DNA of 64,000 nucleotides, from contig NZ_AIDW01000020.1 in assembly GCF_000251145.1 (NCBI RefSeq), forward strand, positions 1 through 64,000. The letters are read 5' to 3'. Origin of the DNA: Sphingomonas sp. PAMC 26621 (GTDB lineage: Bacteria; Pseudomonadota; Alphaproteobacteria; Sphingomonadales; Sphingomonadaceae). The notes below the pieces were generated by a model. That model was not told the DNA's origin. It was given only the letters and a program-made list of their open reading frames with translations, and made no database searches. A program made the position numbers and the translations under genes. Shown here piece by piece: positions 34,010 to 44,147 of this stretch. The first letter of the stretch is position 1. Each line of letters opens with the position of its first letter.

Positions 34010-35023
34010 TTACGGGAGGCCGTTTCCGCCCGCCGCGCCATAGACATGCCCGGTCGTGAAGCTTGAGCCATTCTCCGCGAGGATGACGTAGATCCCGGCA
34101 AGCTCGCCCGGCTGACCCGGCCGCCCGGCGGGCGCATCACCGCCGAAATTCTCGAGCTTTTCCATCGTCGCGCCGCCGGACACCTGAAGCGGCGTCCAAA
34201 CTGGCCCCGGTGCCACACCGTTGACGCGGATCCCCTTCGGCGCGAGCTGCTTCGCCAGGCTGCGGACGTAATTGGTCGTCGCCGCCTTGGTCATCGCATA
34301 ATCGTACAGGTCCTTGGAAGGATCGGTCGCCTGCTCGGAGGTGGTGCCGATGATCGCCGAACCCGGCTGGAGATACGGCAGCGCCGCCTTGATGATCCAG
34401 AACGGCGCGTAGATGTTGGTCTTCATCGTCCAGTCGAACTGCTCGGTCGAAATATCCAGGATCGACGCGTGCGCCTGCTGCCGGCCTGCGTTGCTGACGA
34501 CGATATCCAGCCCGCCCAGTTGCTTGACCGCGCTATCGACGAGCTTCTTGCAGAACGCCTCGCTGCGCAGATCGCCCGGGATCGCGATTCCCTTGCGGCC
34601 TGCCGCACGGATCAGGTCGATCACTTCGCGCGCGTCGGCTTCTTCGTCGGGGAGGTAGTTGATCGCGACATCGGCGCCCTCGCGCGCATAGGCGATCGCC
34701 GCGGCGCGGCCCATGCCGGAGTCGCCGCCGGTGATCAGCGCCTTGCGCCCGGCCAGACGGCCCGAACCGCGATAGCTGGTCTCACCATGATCGGGGCGCG
34801 GGTTCATCTTGCCGGCGAGGCCGGGCCACGGCTGGCTCTGACGCTGGAACGGCGGCTTGGGCCCCGCGCTCCGCGGATCCTTGAGTCCGGTTGCCGGCGT
34901 ACCCTGTGCGGGCGCTTGCGGCTTGGCGAGCGCCGGACCGGCCGATGCTGCGGCGGCGGCGAGACCGACCGCTGCACCACTTACCATCGCGCGGCGTGAA
35001 ATTCCGTCTTCCTGATTGGCCAT
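34010..35023 (-). CDS. SDR-family oxidoreductase with Tat-like leader
   Basis: 337 aa. The N-terminus SRRAMVSGAAVGLAAAAASA looks like a twin-arginine signal peptide, followed by a Pro-rich linker. The short-chain dehydrogenase domain starts near residue 88: cofactor loop TGGDSGMGRAAA, NAGRQQA, catalytic Ser in GTTSEQ and YxxxK in YDYAMTKAA. The domain is like YghA-type oxidoreductases, which in many bacteria lack a leader. If exported by Tat it would act with bound cofactor in the periplasm. No operon partner. Confidence 0.87.
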   Translation of the reverse strand: MANQEDGISRRAMVSGAAVGLAAAAASAGPALAKPQAPAQGTPATGLKDPRSAGPKPPFQRQSQPWPGLAGKMNPRPDHGETSYRGSGRLAGRKALITGGDSGMGRAAAIAYAREGADVAINYLPDEEADAREVIDLIRAAGRKGIAIPGDLRSEAFCKKLVDSAVKQLGGLDIVVSNAGRQQAHASILDISTEQFDWTMKTNIYAPFWIIKAALPYLQPGSAIIGTTSEQATDPSKDLYDYAMTKAATTNYVRSLAKQLAPKGIRVNGVAPGPVWTPLQVSGGATMEKLENFGGDAPAGRPGQPGELAGIYVILAENGSSFTTGHVYGAAGGNGLP

Positions 35024-35138
35024 CGTTCGTCTCCGTCCAGCATGTCGTGTGCTGGGGAAACTCGCGGCCCCGAAAGCGGTTCAGCCAGTGCGCCGCTTTG
35101 TTACAGTAATCTATATCAGGTAACGCGACAGAAGCCGA

Positions 35139-35492
35139 TCACCGAAGCGCGTCGAGCGCCTTCGAAACGCCGTCCATCGTGAACGGCTTGGGCAGTGTCG
35201 GCCGGTCCGACCAGGCATCGCCGACGCTGTCGTGCGACCCGCCGGTTGCAAACACGAACGGGATATTGCGCGCCGCAAGCGCTTCGGCGATCGGGAAACT
35301 CTTCTCACCGCCGCGCAGGTTGACATCAAGGATCGCGGCGTCGATGCCGCCCGCGTCGACCAGCGCCAAAGCGGTGCCGACGGTATCGGCACTCCCAGCG
35401 AGCGACTTGCCGAGGACGTCGAGGAAATCCTCGATCATCATCGCGATCAGGGGCTCGTCCTCGACGACGAGAATGGACTGTGGTGCGCTCAT
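35139..35492 (-). CDS. Single-domain response regulator
   Basis: 117 aa receiver without output domain. Acidic pair E11/D12 (VVEDEPLIAMMIEDFL), phospho-acceptor Asp in AAILDVNLRGGEKS, T/G switch FATGG and Lys in LPKPF. The LDVNLRGG-x-S form is shared with receivers of the general stress and blue-light group in alphaproteobacteria. It lies 38 nt downstream of cckA on the same strand and may be read with it; whether CckA phosphorylates it is unknown. Confidence 0.85.
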   Translation of the reverse strand: MSAPQSILVVEDEPLIAMMIEDFLDVLGKSLAGSADTVGTALALVDAGGIDAAILDVNLRGGEKSFPIAEALAARNIPFVFATGGSHDSVGDAWSDRPTLPKPFTMDGVSKALDALR

Positions 35493-35530
35493 CCCGCCGC
35501 CTTTATCGTACCACGCCGTGTCGCGCTATC

Positions 35531-37954
35531 TCATTTTGTTCCTAACACTTCGCGCGTCGCTTCGGCAAGCTGTTGGACGGAAAAGGGTTTCGCGAGGAAG
35601 GCGACATTGTCCAGATTGATCGACTTGCGCAGCGTCTCCTCGGCATAGCCCGACATGAACAGGATCGGCAGATCGGGATAGCGCGCGCGGGCGTGCCGGA
35701 CCATCGTCGGGCCATCCATCAGCGGCATCATCACGTCCGAGATCAGCAGGTCGGGTCGCGGATTGACCGCGAGCAATTCGAGCGCCGCCTCGCCGTTCTC
35801 GGCGGTGAGCACGGTATAGCCCTGCCGGCTCAGCGCCCGTTCGGCGACCGCGCGGACCATGTCCTCATCCTCGACGAGCAGGATCGTGCCCGTCCCCCAC
35901 AGGTCGACCGGTTTTTCGCGCGGCAGGGCACGTTGTGTCACCGGCTCGCTCAGCGCGCCTTCGGTATAGACCGGCAGGTACATGGTGAACACCGCCCCCT
36001 GCGCGCCACGCGGGCCACCGTCCGCACCGCCGTCCTTGCGATTGTCCGCGAAGATGTAGCCGCCCGACTGTTTGACGATGCCGTAGACGGTCGAGAGGCC
36101 GAGCCCGGTGCCCTTCCCGACTTCCTTGGTGGTAAAGAACGGCTCGAAGATCTTCGGGAGGATCTCGACCGGAATCCCGCCGCCGGTGTCCGCGATCTCG
36201 AGCACCGAATAATCCGCTGGTGGCAGGATGTCGGACGCGAGCTTACGCACGTCAGCGGCGGTCACCGCATAGGTCTGGATCGACAGCGTGCCCGCGCCAC
36301 GCGGATCGTGCGTGATCATCGCGTCGCGCGCGTTGACCGCGAGGTTGACGACGACCTGTTCGAGCTGTCCCGGGTCCGCGCGGACCGGGCTGAGATTGCG
36401 CCCGTGCTTGACCGTCAGCGTCACCGTCTCGCCGAGCAGGCGCTTGAGCAGGTTGGAGACTTCGGAAATGACGTCGGGCAGCTGGAGCACCTGCGGGCGG
36501 AGCGTCTGCTGGCGCGAAAAGGCGAGCAGCTGGCGCGTCAGGCTGGCCGCGCGGTTGGAATTGGCGCGGATCTGCTGGATGTCGTCATAATCGCTGTCGC
36601 CGGGGGAATGGCGCATCAGCATCAGGTCGCAATGCCCGATGATCGCGGTCAGGATGTTGTTGAAATCGTGCGCGACGCCGCCCGCGAGCTGCCCCACCGC
36701 CTGCATCTTGGTCGCCTGCGCGACCTCGCGCTTGAGGCGGGTTTCCTCGCTATTGTCCTTGAGGCTGAGCAGCACCGCCGCCTCGCCGAGCCCACGCGCA
36801 CCCGCGATCGACAGCGCGACCGGCTCGTCGGGATGGTCGCGTAGCCGCACCGCGAGATCGGTCGAATGCGTCGCGCCGCCCGCAAACCGGCGGATCGCGT
36901 CCGCGACGACGCCCTTGTCCTCGCGCACCAGCAAATCGCCGGGATAGAGCGGCGGGCTGTTCGGATCGACCGCGGCGGCGCGCGCGAACGCGTCGTTCAT
37001 CTGGAGGAAGCGCCCATCCGCGCCGATCAGCGCGACGCCGAACGGCATCAGCGCGACGAGGCTCTTGATGTGCGCGCCCGCGCTTTCGCCGATCGCGGGG
37101 TGGGCGCCGTCCTCCTCGTCGATCAGCGCGACGAGCATCGGCGCGTCTTCGCCGTCGAGGAACGGGATCTGGAGAACGCGCAACGGGTTGCGGGTCATCC
37201 CCTCGCGTTCGAAGCGGGCCATGCCGTAAGCGTCGGTGATGAGGAACCGCGCAAAGTCACGCCCGAGGATCGGGCTGTCGCCCTCCCCCATCGCGCGCGC
37301 GCGCAGCACGCGGTTGGCGGCGCGGATCCGCCCGTCGGGATTGATCAGCGCGGTCATGATCCCGGCGCTGCCGAGCCGGTCGCCGGTCGGGCCCGAGATC
37401 AGCGTCTCCATCGTCCGCGCGAGATCGAGCCCCTCGCTCCCGCGGAACCGCCACACCAGCAGGTTGCCGTCCTCGCCCGCGCGCGCGACGTCGGCAGTGA
37501 GCGACGTGCCCTGCGCGATCAGCCGCCCCGCGGTCGCCGCGCCGTCGCGCCACGCGGCGCGCCCGGCGGCGCTCAGCCGCTCGACGCCGCTCGCGTCGAA
37601 CGGCAGGCCCGGGGGCGTGGGGAAGCCCGAGAACACCGCTTCGTAGCGATCGTTCGCGCAGACGAGCCGCCCTGCACGGTCCGTGACCGCGATCGCGTCC
37701 GCGCTGCTCTCGGCAAGCGCGCGCGCGACGCTCCAGTCGGGTTCGCTCGCGGTATCGGCGGCAATCGGGAACAGCCGGCGGAAAACCAGCAACCCGCCGC
37801 CAAGCACGATCGCAGACGCAAGGAACGCCGCCGCGATCGGCACGCTGCCAAGCGCGCCGAGGATGATGAGCGACGCCAGAATCCCCGATCCGACCGCGAT
37901 CAGCAGCGCCGAGCGGGCGGGAGTGTCAGAACTCGAAATCGGGACGCTTGCCAT
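35531..37954 (-). CDS. cckA: Hybrid sensor histidine kinase CckA
   Basis: Top of the CckA-ChpT-CtrA phosphorelay. 807 aa from ATG 37954, with GAGG upstream; a TTG 12 codons earlier is less likely. Two membrane helices (about 17-37 and 40-57), PAS-like segments (about 75-180, 190-285, and 295-400), DHp with H429 ([20 protein letters not shown]), ATPase with [10 protein letters not shown] and DTGGGIP / [14 protein letters not shown], and a C-terminal receiver with D in [13 protein letters not shown] and K in [16 protein letters not shown] and the receiver layout are those of CckA. The relay partner ChpT is at 21401-22045. Confidence 0.93.
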   Translation of the reverse strand: MASVPISSSDTPARSALLIAVGSGILASLIILGALGSVPIAAAFLASAIVLGGGLLVFRRLFPIAADTASEPDWSVARALAESSADAIAVTDRAGRLVCANDRYEAVFSGFPTPPGLPFDASGVERLSAAGRAAWRDGAATAGRLIAQGTSLTADVARAGEDGNLLVWRFRGSEGLDLARTMETLISGPTGDRLGSAGIMTALINPDGRIRAANRVLRARAMGEGDSPILGRDFARFLITDAYGMARFEREGMTRNPLRVLQIPFLDGEDAPMLVALIDEEDGAHPAIGESAGAHIKSLVALMPFGVALIGADGRFLQMNDAFARAAAVDPNSPPLYPGDLLVREDKGVVADAIRRFAGGATHSTDLAVRLRDHPDEPVALSIAGARGLGEAAVLLSLKDNSEETRLKREVAQATKMQAVGQLAGGVAHDFNNILTAIIGHCDLMLMRHSPGDSDYDDIQQIRANSNRAASLTRQLLAFSRQQTLRPQVLQLPDVISEVSNLLKRLLGETVTLTVKHGRNLSPVRADPGQLEQVVVNLAVNARDAMITHDPRGAGTLSIQTYAVTAADVRKLASDILPPADYSVLEIADTGGGIPVEILPKIFEPFFTTKEVGKGTGLGLSTVYGIVKQSGGYIFADNRKDGGADGGPRGAQGAVFTMYLPVYTEGALSEPVTQRALPREKPVDLWGTGTILLVEDEDMVRAVAERALSRQGYTVLTAENGEAALELLAVNPRPDLLISDVMMPLMDGPTMVRHARARYPDLPILFMSGYAEETLRKSINLDNVAFLAKPFSVQQLAEATREVLGTK

Positions 37955-38091
37955 AGGACCTCGTGTCGAAGCCTCGAGATGAAGCGTCAAGGGTGTTGCG
38001 GACCCGCCCGTCCGATGTTTCGCCGCAACCGCCGCCTTGCGTCAGAGGATCGCCCCGAAGACAGGAAACCCCTCTAGACCGCTTCGACCGG

Positions 38092-38126
38092 CCCCGTCAC
38101 CCCGGGCTTCTCCCGGGGTGACGGGG
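38092..38126. repeat. Inverted repeat, family B, copy 2
   Basis: CCCCGTCACCCCGGG and CCCGGGGTGACGGGG are perfect 15-bp arms around a 5-nt loop. It lies 38 nt past the stop of the first M13 peptidase gene (minus strand), as expected for a transcript-end hairpin. No T-run. Confidence 0.8.
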
Positions 38127-38163
38127 TTCGAGCGTCTTGCTCCATGTCCGACCGCGACAGGGC

Positions 38164-40209
38164 TTACCAGATGCGGACCCGCTGCTGCGGGGTCAGGAAC
38201 AGTTTCTGCCCGGGCTTGGCCTGATACGCCGCGTACCACGGATCGAGATTGCGCACGACCCAGGCGCGCTGTTCGGACGGGCTGTGCGCGTCGATGACGA
38301 GCCGCTGCCGGAGGTTGGCCTCGCGGTAGTTGCGCCGCCACACCTGCGCCCAGCCGAGATAGAAGCGCTGGTCCGCAGTAAAGCCGCCGAGCGTCGGCGC
38401 GGGACGATCGCCGAGCGCGTGGTGATACGCGTCGTACGCTACCGTCAGGCCGGCCAGATCCGCGACATTCTCGCCCAGCGTCAGCGCGCCCTTTACATGG
38501 GTGCCGGGAAGCGGTTCGTAGGCGTCATATTCCTTGACCAGCGCATCGGTCCGCCCCTTGAACGCCGCGACATCGGCGGGCGTCCACCAGTCGGTCAGTT
38601 CGCCCTTGGCGTTATATTTCGCGCCCTGATCGTCGAAATGATGGCTAAGTTCGTGCCCGATGACCGCGCCGATCCCGCCGTAATTGACCGCATCGTCGGC
38701 GTTCGGATCAAAGAACGGCGGTTGCAGGATCGCGGCTGGGAAGACGATCTCGACCATGCCGAAATTGGCATAGGCGTTCACTTCCATCGGGGTCATGCCC
38801 CATTCCCAGCGCTGGAGCGGCTTGCCGAGGTGCGAAACGTTATACGCCTGCTGCCAATGGTTCGCACGCCAGGTGTTTCCGTACGCGTCGCCCGCGACGA
38901 TCTCGAGCCCGGCGTAATCCTTCCACTGCGAGGGATAGCCGATCTTGGGGGTAAAGGCGGCGAGCTTGGCGTGCGCCTTGATCTTGGTCTCGGGCGCCAT
39001 CCAGTCGAGCTTGTCGATCCGGCGATCCATCGCCGCGATCACGTTCTTGACGAGCTTGTCCGCCGCGGCCTTGGTCTCGGGCGGGAAGTATTTGGCGACG
39101 TACAGCTTGCTGACATCGTCATCGAGCGCGCCGGTGGTGAACTGGACCGCGCGCTTCCAGCGGGCTTCCTGTTCGGGCGTGCCCGACAATTGCGTGCCGA
39201 AGAAGGCGAACTGCTCGTCGTCGAGCGCCTTGGGGAGCACGTCGGCATAGCTATCGAGCGAGCGCAGAATCAGCTGGTCCTGCAACACGCCGAGCGGCGC
39301 GGCCGAAACGAGCTTGGCGATCCCGGCAATCGCGGTCGGCTGCGAGACGATGACGGTCGAGACCTTTGCGCCGATGCCGTCGAAATAGGTCGTGAACGCA
39401 AAGCCCGGTGCCGACTTGGCGAGATCTGCGACCGACATCTTGTTGTAGGTCTTGGTCGCATCGCGGCTGTCGATGCGGGTCCAGCTGACCTTGGCGATCT
39501 CGGTCTCGAACGCGACCAGCGCGGCGGCGCGCGCGGCGGCGTTCGGCTCGCCCGCAAGCGTCAGCATCTTGGCGATATGCGCCTGATACGCCGCCTTCTT
39601 GGGCGCAAAGCTCGCCTCGAGATAATAGTCGCGGTCGGGCATGCCGAGCCCCGCCTGGCCGACCGACAGCGCATAGATTTCGGGCTGCTTGTCGTCCTGC
39701 CCGACATAGGCACCGAACGGGCCACCCACGCCGGCACGCGTCGCCTCGGCGAGCAGCGCGGGATAGGCTGCGCGCGCTTTGAGCGCCTTGATCTTGCCGA
39801 GCCACGGCTGGACCGGGGCAAGCCCCTTCGCGTCGATCGCGGGTCGATCGAGGAAGGTCGCATAGGCCCTGCCGATCTTCGACCCCGGATCGCGCGCCAC
39901 GCCATCGAGGATCGTCCGCGTCCGCGCTTCCGACAGGTCGGCGAGCAGGTTGAACGACCCGTAGTTCGACTTGTCCGCCGGGATCTGCGTCGTGCGCGCC
40001 CAGGTCCCGTTGGCGAAGGTGTAGAAATTGTCCCCCGGCGCGACCGAGCGGTCCATGCCCGCCTCGTCAAACCCGAAGCTGCCGAACTGCGGCTTGCCCT
40101 TGGCCGCGGCAGGTGCCTCGGCGGGGGCCGTCTGCGCGACACCGCCGGTCGCGACCGCGACCGCCAACGCCCCGGCCGAAGCCAGGGCGAGACCATAAAT
40201 CCGTTTCAT
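38164..40209 (-). CDS. M13-family metallopeptidase (neprilysin/PepO-like), copy 1
   Basis: Exported zinc endopeptidase. 681 aa with a signal peptide (MKRIYGLALASAGALAVAVA, cleaved near VAQ). The zinc site HELSH is at residues 519-523 (VIGHELSHHFDDQG) and the third ligand is in LGENVADLAGL. The substrate-binding NAY and family C-terminal motif (RVRIW, compare the usual CxVW) are visible. Most likely periplasmic or extracellular. It directly follows a paralogue on the same strand (28 nt gap). A family B hairpin closes the unit. Confidence 0.93.
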   Translation of the reverse strand: MKRIYGLALASAGALAVAVATGGVAQTAPAEAPAAAKGKPQFGSFGFDEAGMDRSVAPGDNFYTFANGTWARTTQIPADKSNYGSFNLLADLSEARTRTILDGVARDPGSKIGRAYATFLDRPAIDAKGLAPVQPWLGKIKALKARAAYPALLAEATRAGVGGPFGAYVGQDDKQPEIYALSVGQAGLGMPDRDYYLEASFAPKKAAYQAHIAKMLTLAGEPNAAARAAALVAFETEIAKVSWTRIDSRDATKTYNKMSVADLAKSAPGFAFTTYFDGIGAKVSTVIVSQPTAIAGIAKLVSAAPLGVLQDQLILRSLDSYADVLPKALDDEQFAFFGTQLSGTPEQEARWKRAVQFTTGALDDDVSKLYVAKYFPPETKAAADKLVKNVIAAMDRRIDKLDWMAPETKIKAHAKLAAFTPKIGYPSQWKDYAGLEIVAGDAYGNTWRANHWQQAYNVSHLGKPLQRWEWGMTPMEVNAYANFGMVEIVFPAAILQPPFFDPNADDAVNYGGIGAVIGHELSHHFDDQGAKYNAKGELTDWWTPADVAAFKGRTDALVKEYDAYEPLPGTHVKGALTLGENVADLAGLTVAYDAYHHALGDRPAPTLGGFTADQRFYLGWAQVWRRNYREANLRQRLVIDAHSPSEQRAWVVRNLDPWYAAYQAKPGQKLFLTPQQRVRIW

Positions 40210-40237
40210 CGTCGTCTCCGAAATCAGGATGCTTGGC

Positions 40238-42295
40238 TTACCAGACGCGAACGCGGTCAGCCGGCGCGAGGTACATCGTGTCGCCAGGCCTTGCGCCGAA
40301 TGCCTTATACCAGTTGTCGACGTTGCGCACCTCGGCGGTGCGGAACGGACCCGGCGAATGCGGGTCGCTCAGCAGCTGCGAGCGCAGCGCGGGCTCGCGG
40401 AACTTGATCCGCCACACCTGCGCGTACCCCAGGTAGAAACGCTGGTCGCCGGTCATCCCGCCGATCACCGGCGCGGGCTTGCCGTTCAGCGAGCGGTGAT
40501 AGGCGTCATACGCGACCGCGAGGCCCGCGAGATCGGCCATGTTCTCGCCGAGCGTCAGGCCACCCTGGATATGCTGGCCGGGGATCGGCTCGTACGCGTC
40601 ATATTGCTTGACGAGCTTGTCGGTCAGCGCGGTGAAGCGCTTGACGTCCTCGGGCGTCCACCATTCGGTCAGCTTGCCGGTCGAATCGAACTTGCGCCCC
40701 TGGTCGTCGAAATGGTGGCTCAGCTCATGCCCGATCACGACGCCGATCCCGCCGTAATTGACCGCCGGGTCCGCCTTGGCGTCGAAGAACGGCGGCTGCA
40801 GGATCGCCGCCGGGAAGACGATCTCGTTCATCGTCGGATTGGCATAGGCGTTGATCGTCATCGGGGTCATGCCCCATTCGGTGCGGTCGATCGGCCCGCC
40901 GAGCTTGTTGAGATCGCGCTGATATTCGAACGCATACGAAGCCGCGACATTGGTGACGAGGTCATCGCGGTTCACCTTGAGCGCGCTGTAGTCGCGCCAC
41001 TTCGACGGATAGCCGATCTTGGGCGTGAACGACGCGAGCTTCTGATGCGCCTTGACCTTGGTTTCGGGCGCCATCCACTCGAGCTTGTCGAGCCGCTGGC
41101 CCATCGCCGCGATGATGTTCTTGACCAGCTCGTCCGCCGCGTTCTTCGATTCGGGCGGGAAATATTGCGCGACATATTGCTGGCCGACATCTTCGCCGAG
41201 CGCCCCGCCGACGACCGCGACGCCCCGCTTCCAGCGCGGCTGCTGCTGCGGCGCGCCCGACAGGACGGTGCCGTAGAAGGCGAAATTCGCCTGGTCGAAC
41301 TGCTTCGACAGGAACGGGGCAAAGCTGCGCAGCAGCTTTAGCGTCAGATAGTCCTTGAGCACCGGCAGCGGAGTCGCCTGGAACAACTGTGCTTCGGCCG
41401 CGACCGCGCTCGGCTGGCCGACGATATAGGCGCGCTGCTGCGCGACGCCGAGCGCGGTCTGATATTCGCTCCAGGGGAAGCCCGGCGCCTTTGCCGCGAA
41501 GTCCGCGGCGGTCCACTTGTTGTAGCGCTTGTCCGCGTCGCGCGACATGATCCGGGTCCAGTGGCCGGTCGCGATCTGCGTCTCGAACGCGACGATCGCG
41601 GCGGCGCGCGTCTCGGCGTTGGGTTCGCCGATCATCCCGAGCATCTTGGCGAGATAGGCCTGATAGGCGGCCTTGGTCTCGACCAGCTTGGGGTCGGTCT
41701 TGAGATAATAATCGCGGTCGGGCAGGCCGAGGCCCGACTGGCCGGTGCTGACGATATAATTGGTCGGTGCCTTGGCATCGAGGCTGACCCCGACCCCGAA
41801 CATCCCGCCGACGCCAAGCCGCTGGAGCTTCGCCATCTCGACCGCGAGCGCGGTCTTGTCCTTGGCCGCCTTGATCGCCGCGATCCATGGCTGGATCGGC
41901 TTGGCGCCCTTCGCCTCGATCGCGGCTTCATCCATGTAGCTGGCGTACATGTCGCCGCTCTTGTTGCCGGGCGTCTTCATCGCGGTCTCGAGGATCCCGC
42001 GGGTCCGCTCGGTCGAAAGGTCCTGCAGCACGTTGAACATGCCGAACGACGCGCGATCCTCGGGGATCGGCGTGGTCTTCGCCCAGTTGCCCCCTGCATA
42101 TTCGGCGAAATTGTCGCCCGGCTTGATGGACTTGTCCATGCCCGCGGTATCGAGGCCGAAGTCGCCGTAGGTCGGCTTGCCGGCGACGGCGGCGGTGGGA
42201 ACCGGCTTGGCCCTGGTCGCGGCGGTCTGCGCGTAGGTCACCCCGGCGATCGATACGGAGGCAAGCAAAGATACGACGAGATACGAACTACGCAT
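40238..42295 (-). CDS. M13-family metallopeptidase (neprilysin/PepO-like), copy 2
   Basis: 685 aa from ATG 42295 (MRSSYLVVSLLASVSIAGVT), with a signal peptide ending near TYAQ. HELSH at residues 523-527 and LGENMADLAGL supply the zinc ligands. Domain order and length equal those of the downstream copy, and stretches such as PPFFDAKADPAVNYGGIG and the RVRVW end are shared, so the two are tandem duplicates. The earlier in-frame start would add a non-signal extension and is rejected. Confidence 0.93.
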   Translation of the reverse strand: MRSSYLVVSLLASVSIAGVTYAQTAATRAKPVPTAAVAGKPTYGDFGLDTAGMDKSIKPGDNFAEYAGGNWAKTTPIPEDRASFGMFNVLQDLSTERTRGILETAMKTPGNKSGDMYASYMDEAAIEAKGAKPIQPWIAAIKAAKDKTALAVEMAKLQRLGVGGMFGVGVSLDAKAPTNYIVSTGQSGLGLPDRDYYLKTDPKLVETKAAYQAYLAKMLGMIGEPNAETRAAAIVAFETQIATGHWTRIMSRDADKRYNKWTAADFAAKAPGFPWSEYQTALGVAQQRAYIVGQPSAVAAEAQLFQATPLPVLKDYLTLKLLRSFAPFLSKQFDQANFAFYGTVLSGAPQQQPRWKRGVAVVGGALGEDVGQQYVAQYFPPESKNAADELVKNIIAAMGQRLDKLEWMAPETKVKAHQKLASFTPKIGYPSKWRDYSALKVNRDDLVTNVAASYAFEYQRDLNKLGGPIDRTEWGMTPMTINAYANPTMNEIVFPAAILQPPFFDAKADPAVNYGGIGVVIGHELSHHFDDQGRKFDSTGKLTEWWTPEDVKRFTALTDKLVKQYDAYEPIPGQHIQGGLTLGENMADLAGLAVAYDAYHRSLNGKPAPVIGGMTGDQRFYLGYAQVWRIKFREPALRSQLLSDPHSPGPFRTAEVRNVDNWYKAFGARPGDTMYLAPADRVRVW

Positions 42296-42350
42296 GACAG
42301 GCCCTTCAAAAATCGCGACGAAGCCTGCGTGTTGTATCCAACCGATACGC

Positions 42351-42938
42351 CTAGTCAAATGGGTTAACAAAATTCCTGCGCAGCGTTCGCTGCCGCCATT
42401 TCCGCCCGATCCGGATTCGCCACACCAGCCCTGCCGCGACATAGCCGATCGCCGCGAGCACGGCGGACATCACGACCAGCCCGACGATCGTCGCCGGGCC
42501 GACCTGCGCGACCAGCGTGTGGAACCAGCTTGCATGCGCGGCGACGTTGCTGGCGATCGGACGGCCCGGGATCGTCCGGTCCCAGTGCAGGATCCAGCAT
42601 CCGATGTGATAGGCGCTGAAATAGAGCGGCACGCTGGTCAGCGGGTTGTGCAACAGGGTCGTCGCCACCGCGACCGGCACGTTGGCCCGCACCGGCAGCG
42701 CCGAGAGCGCCGCCACCGGCGCATGGACGAACGGAAACAGGATCCCGCTCACCACCCCCAGCGCGACACCGCGCGGGACCGAGCGCCGCGTGAAGCGCCA
42801 CAGTACCGGGTGCAGGATGCGATGCGCGACCGGTCGCAGGAAACGGTTGCGCTCGATCCCCTCGCGAGTCGGGATATGGCTCAGCGCAAAGCCCCAGGCG
42901 CGCGCCACTAAAGTCTTCGAGGCGGCGGCGTCAGCCAC
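42351..42938 (-). CDS. DUF2062 membrane protein
   Basis: 195 aa with the DUF2062 pattern: an amphipathic start, [40 protein letters not shown], then [15 protein letters not shown] and a final membrane helix [20 protein letters not shown] followed by a basic tail. Function is unknown; relatives are small inner-membrane proteins. The start overlaps the smpB stop by 8 nt on the same strand. Confidence 0.85.
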   Translation of the reverse strand: MADAAASKTLVARAWGFALSHIPTREGIERNRFLRPVAHRILHPVLWRFTRRSVPRGVALGVVSGILFPFVHAPVAALSALPVRANVPVAVATTLLHNPLTSVPLYFSAYHIGCWILHWDRTIPGRPIASNVAAHASWFHTLVAQVGPATIVGLVVMSAVLAAIGYVAAGLVWRIRIGRKWRQRTLRRNFVNPFD

Positions 42939-43413
42939 GGTCGCGCATCAGCCGGCCCTGTTCGCGCTTCCAGTCGCGCTCCTTGATCGAATCGCGCTTG
43001 TCGTGCGCCTTCTTGCCCTTGGCGAGCGCGAGCTCGATCTTGGCACGCCCGGTCGAGTTGAAATAAATCATCAACGGAATCAGCGTCATCCCGTCGCGAT
43101 TGACCGCACCGTGCATCTTGTTGATCTCGCGCGCGTGGAGCAGCAACTTGCGCGGCCGTTTCGGCTCATGGTTGAACCGGTTGCCGTGGCTGAATTCCGG
43201 GATGTTCGAATTGACCAGCCACACCGCGCCATCCTTGGCCTCGGCGTAGCTTTCGACGATCGACCCCTGCCCGGTGCGGAGCGATTTGACCTCGGTCCCG
43301 GTCAAGGCGATCCCCGCCTCGAACACCGACTCGATGGAATAATCGTACCGCGCGCGCCGGTTCTCGGCGACGATCTTGGTTTTTTCGAACGTTACAGGTT
43401 TGGGACGCGCCAT
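42931..43413 (-). CDS. smpB: SsrA-binding protein SmpB
   Basis: Brings tmRNA to stalled ribosomes. 160 aa from ATG 43413 ([20 protein letters not shown]), chosen over an upstream in-frame ATG because this is the family N-terminus and GGAGG-like purines lie just before it. Conserved are [28 protein letters not shown] and the basic C-terminal tail [20 protein letters not shown]. The tmRNA gene itself is not in the window. Confidence 0.97.
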   Translation of the reverse strand: MARPKPVTFEKTKIVAENRRARYDYSIESVFEAGIALTGTEVKSLRTGQGSIVESYAEAKDGAVWLVNSNIPEFSHGNRFNHEPKRPRKLLLHAREINKMHGAVNRDGMTLIPLMIYFNSTGRAKIELALAKGKKAHDKRDSIKERDWKREQGRLMRDRG

Positions 43414-43580
43414 AGGAGGGGCGATGTAGGACGTGCCGCGCGGATGAGAAAGCCCCGTCGCGTCGAGCCGTGATTCGATTGCGAAGGATCGAACCGGCCG
43501 ACCCATCGTTACTGACATAAATGTTAAGGTCCGTGCCCCTACGCTATCGCGCCGGGGATCGATCTCGGATAGGATACGCC

Positions 43581-43982
43581 ATGGCCCAGTTCGCGACGCA
43601 CAACTTCCCGATCGACATCGACGCGGCCGACATCGACTTCATGGGGCACGTCAACAACGCGTCCTATCTGAAGTGGGTACAGGCAGCGGTCATCAGCCAC
43701 TGGCAGCGCTTCGCCCCCGCCGATGCGCTGGCGACGCACGCCTGGGTCGCGCTCAAGCACGAGATTACCTATCGCAAGCCGACCTTCCTCGACGACGAGG
43801 TCATCGCGACGGTCCTGCTCGAAAACGTGCAAGGCGCCCGCGCCTTCTACGAGACGATCATCAAGCGCGGTGAAGAGGTTCTCGCCGAGGTGAAGTCGAG
43901 CTGGTGCTGCCTCGATATCGAGACCAAGCGGCCCGCGCGTCTGGCGCAGGGCGTGATCGACCGGTTCTTCGCGAAAGACTGA
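43581..43982 (+). CDS. Acyl-CoA thioesterase, YbgC/4HBT hotdog family
   Basis: 133 aa from ATG 43581, with AGGATA upstream. Single hotdog domain: [20 protein letters not shown] contains the D-x-x-G-H-V-N-N active-site motif, and [20 protein letters not shown] and [14 protein letters not shown] follow. Such proteins hydrolyse acyl-CoA or aryl-CoA thioesters. No neighbour suggests the substrate. Divergent from smpB. Confidence 0.88.
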   Translation: MAQFATHNFPIDIDAADIDFMGHVNNASYLKWVQAAVISHWQRFAPADALATHAWVALKHEITYRKPTFLDDEVIATVLLENVQGARAFYETIIKRGEEVLAEVKSSWCCLDIETKRPARLAQGVIDRFFAKD

Positions 43983-44019
43983 GTTTGCCGTGGCGGGGCG
44001 CTCAGCACCCCCGCAGTAC

Positions 44020-44123
44020 CACCCCGGCGAAGGCCGGGGGCCTAACTGCGGAACAGTCGCCAGGGAATGCTGCGCTCCATGACGCAGGACCTCACTAATG
44101 GACCCCGGCCTTCTCCGGGGTGG
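44020..44123. repeat. Palindromic element, family A, copy 3
   Basis: Arms CACCCCGGCGAAGGCCGGGG and GACCCCGGCCTTCTCCGGGG with TGG at the end. About 65 nt lie between. It fills the convergent gap between the thioesterase and dapA. Confidence 0.88.
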
Positions 44124-44147
44124 CGCTAAAAGACAAAAGGCGCAGCC

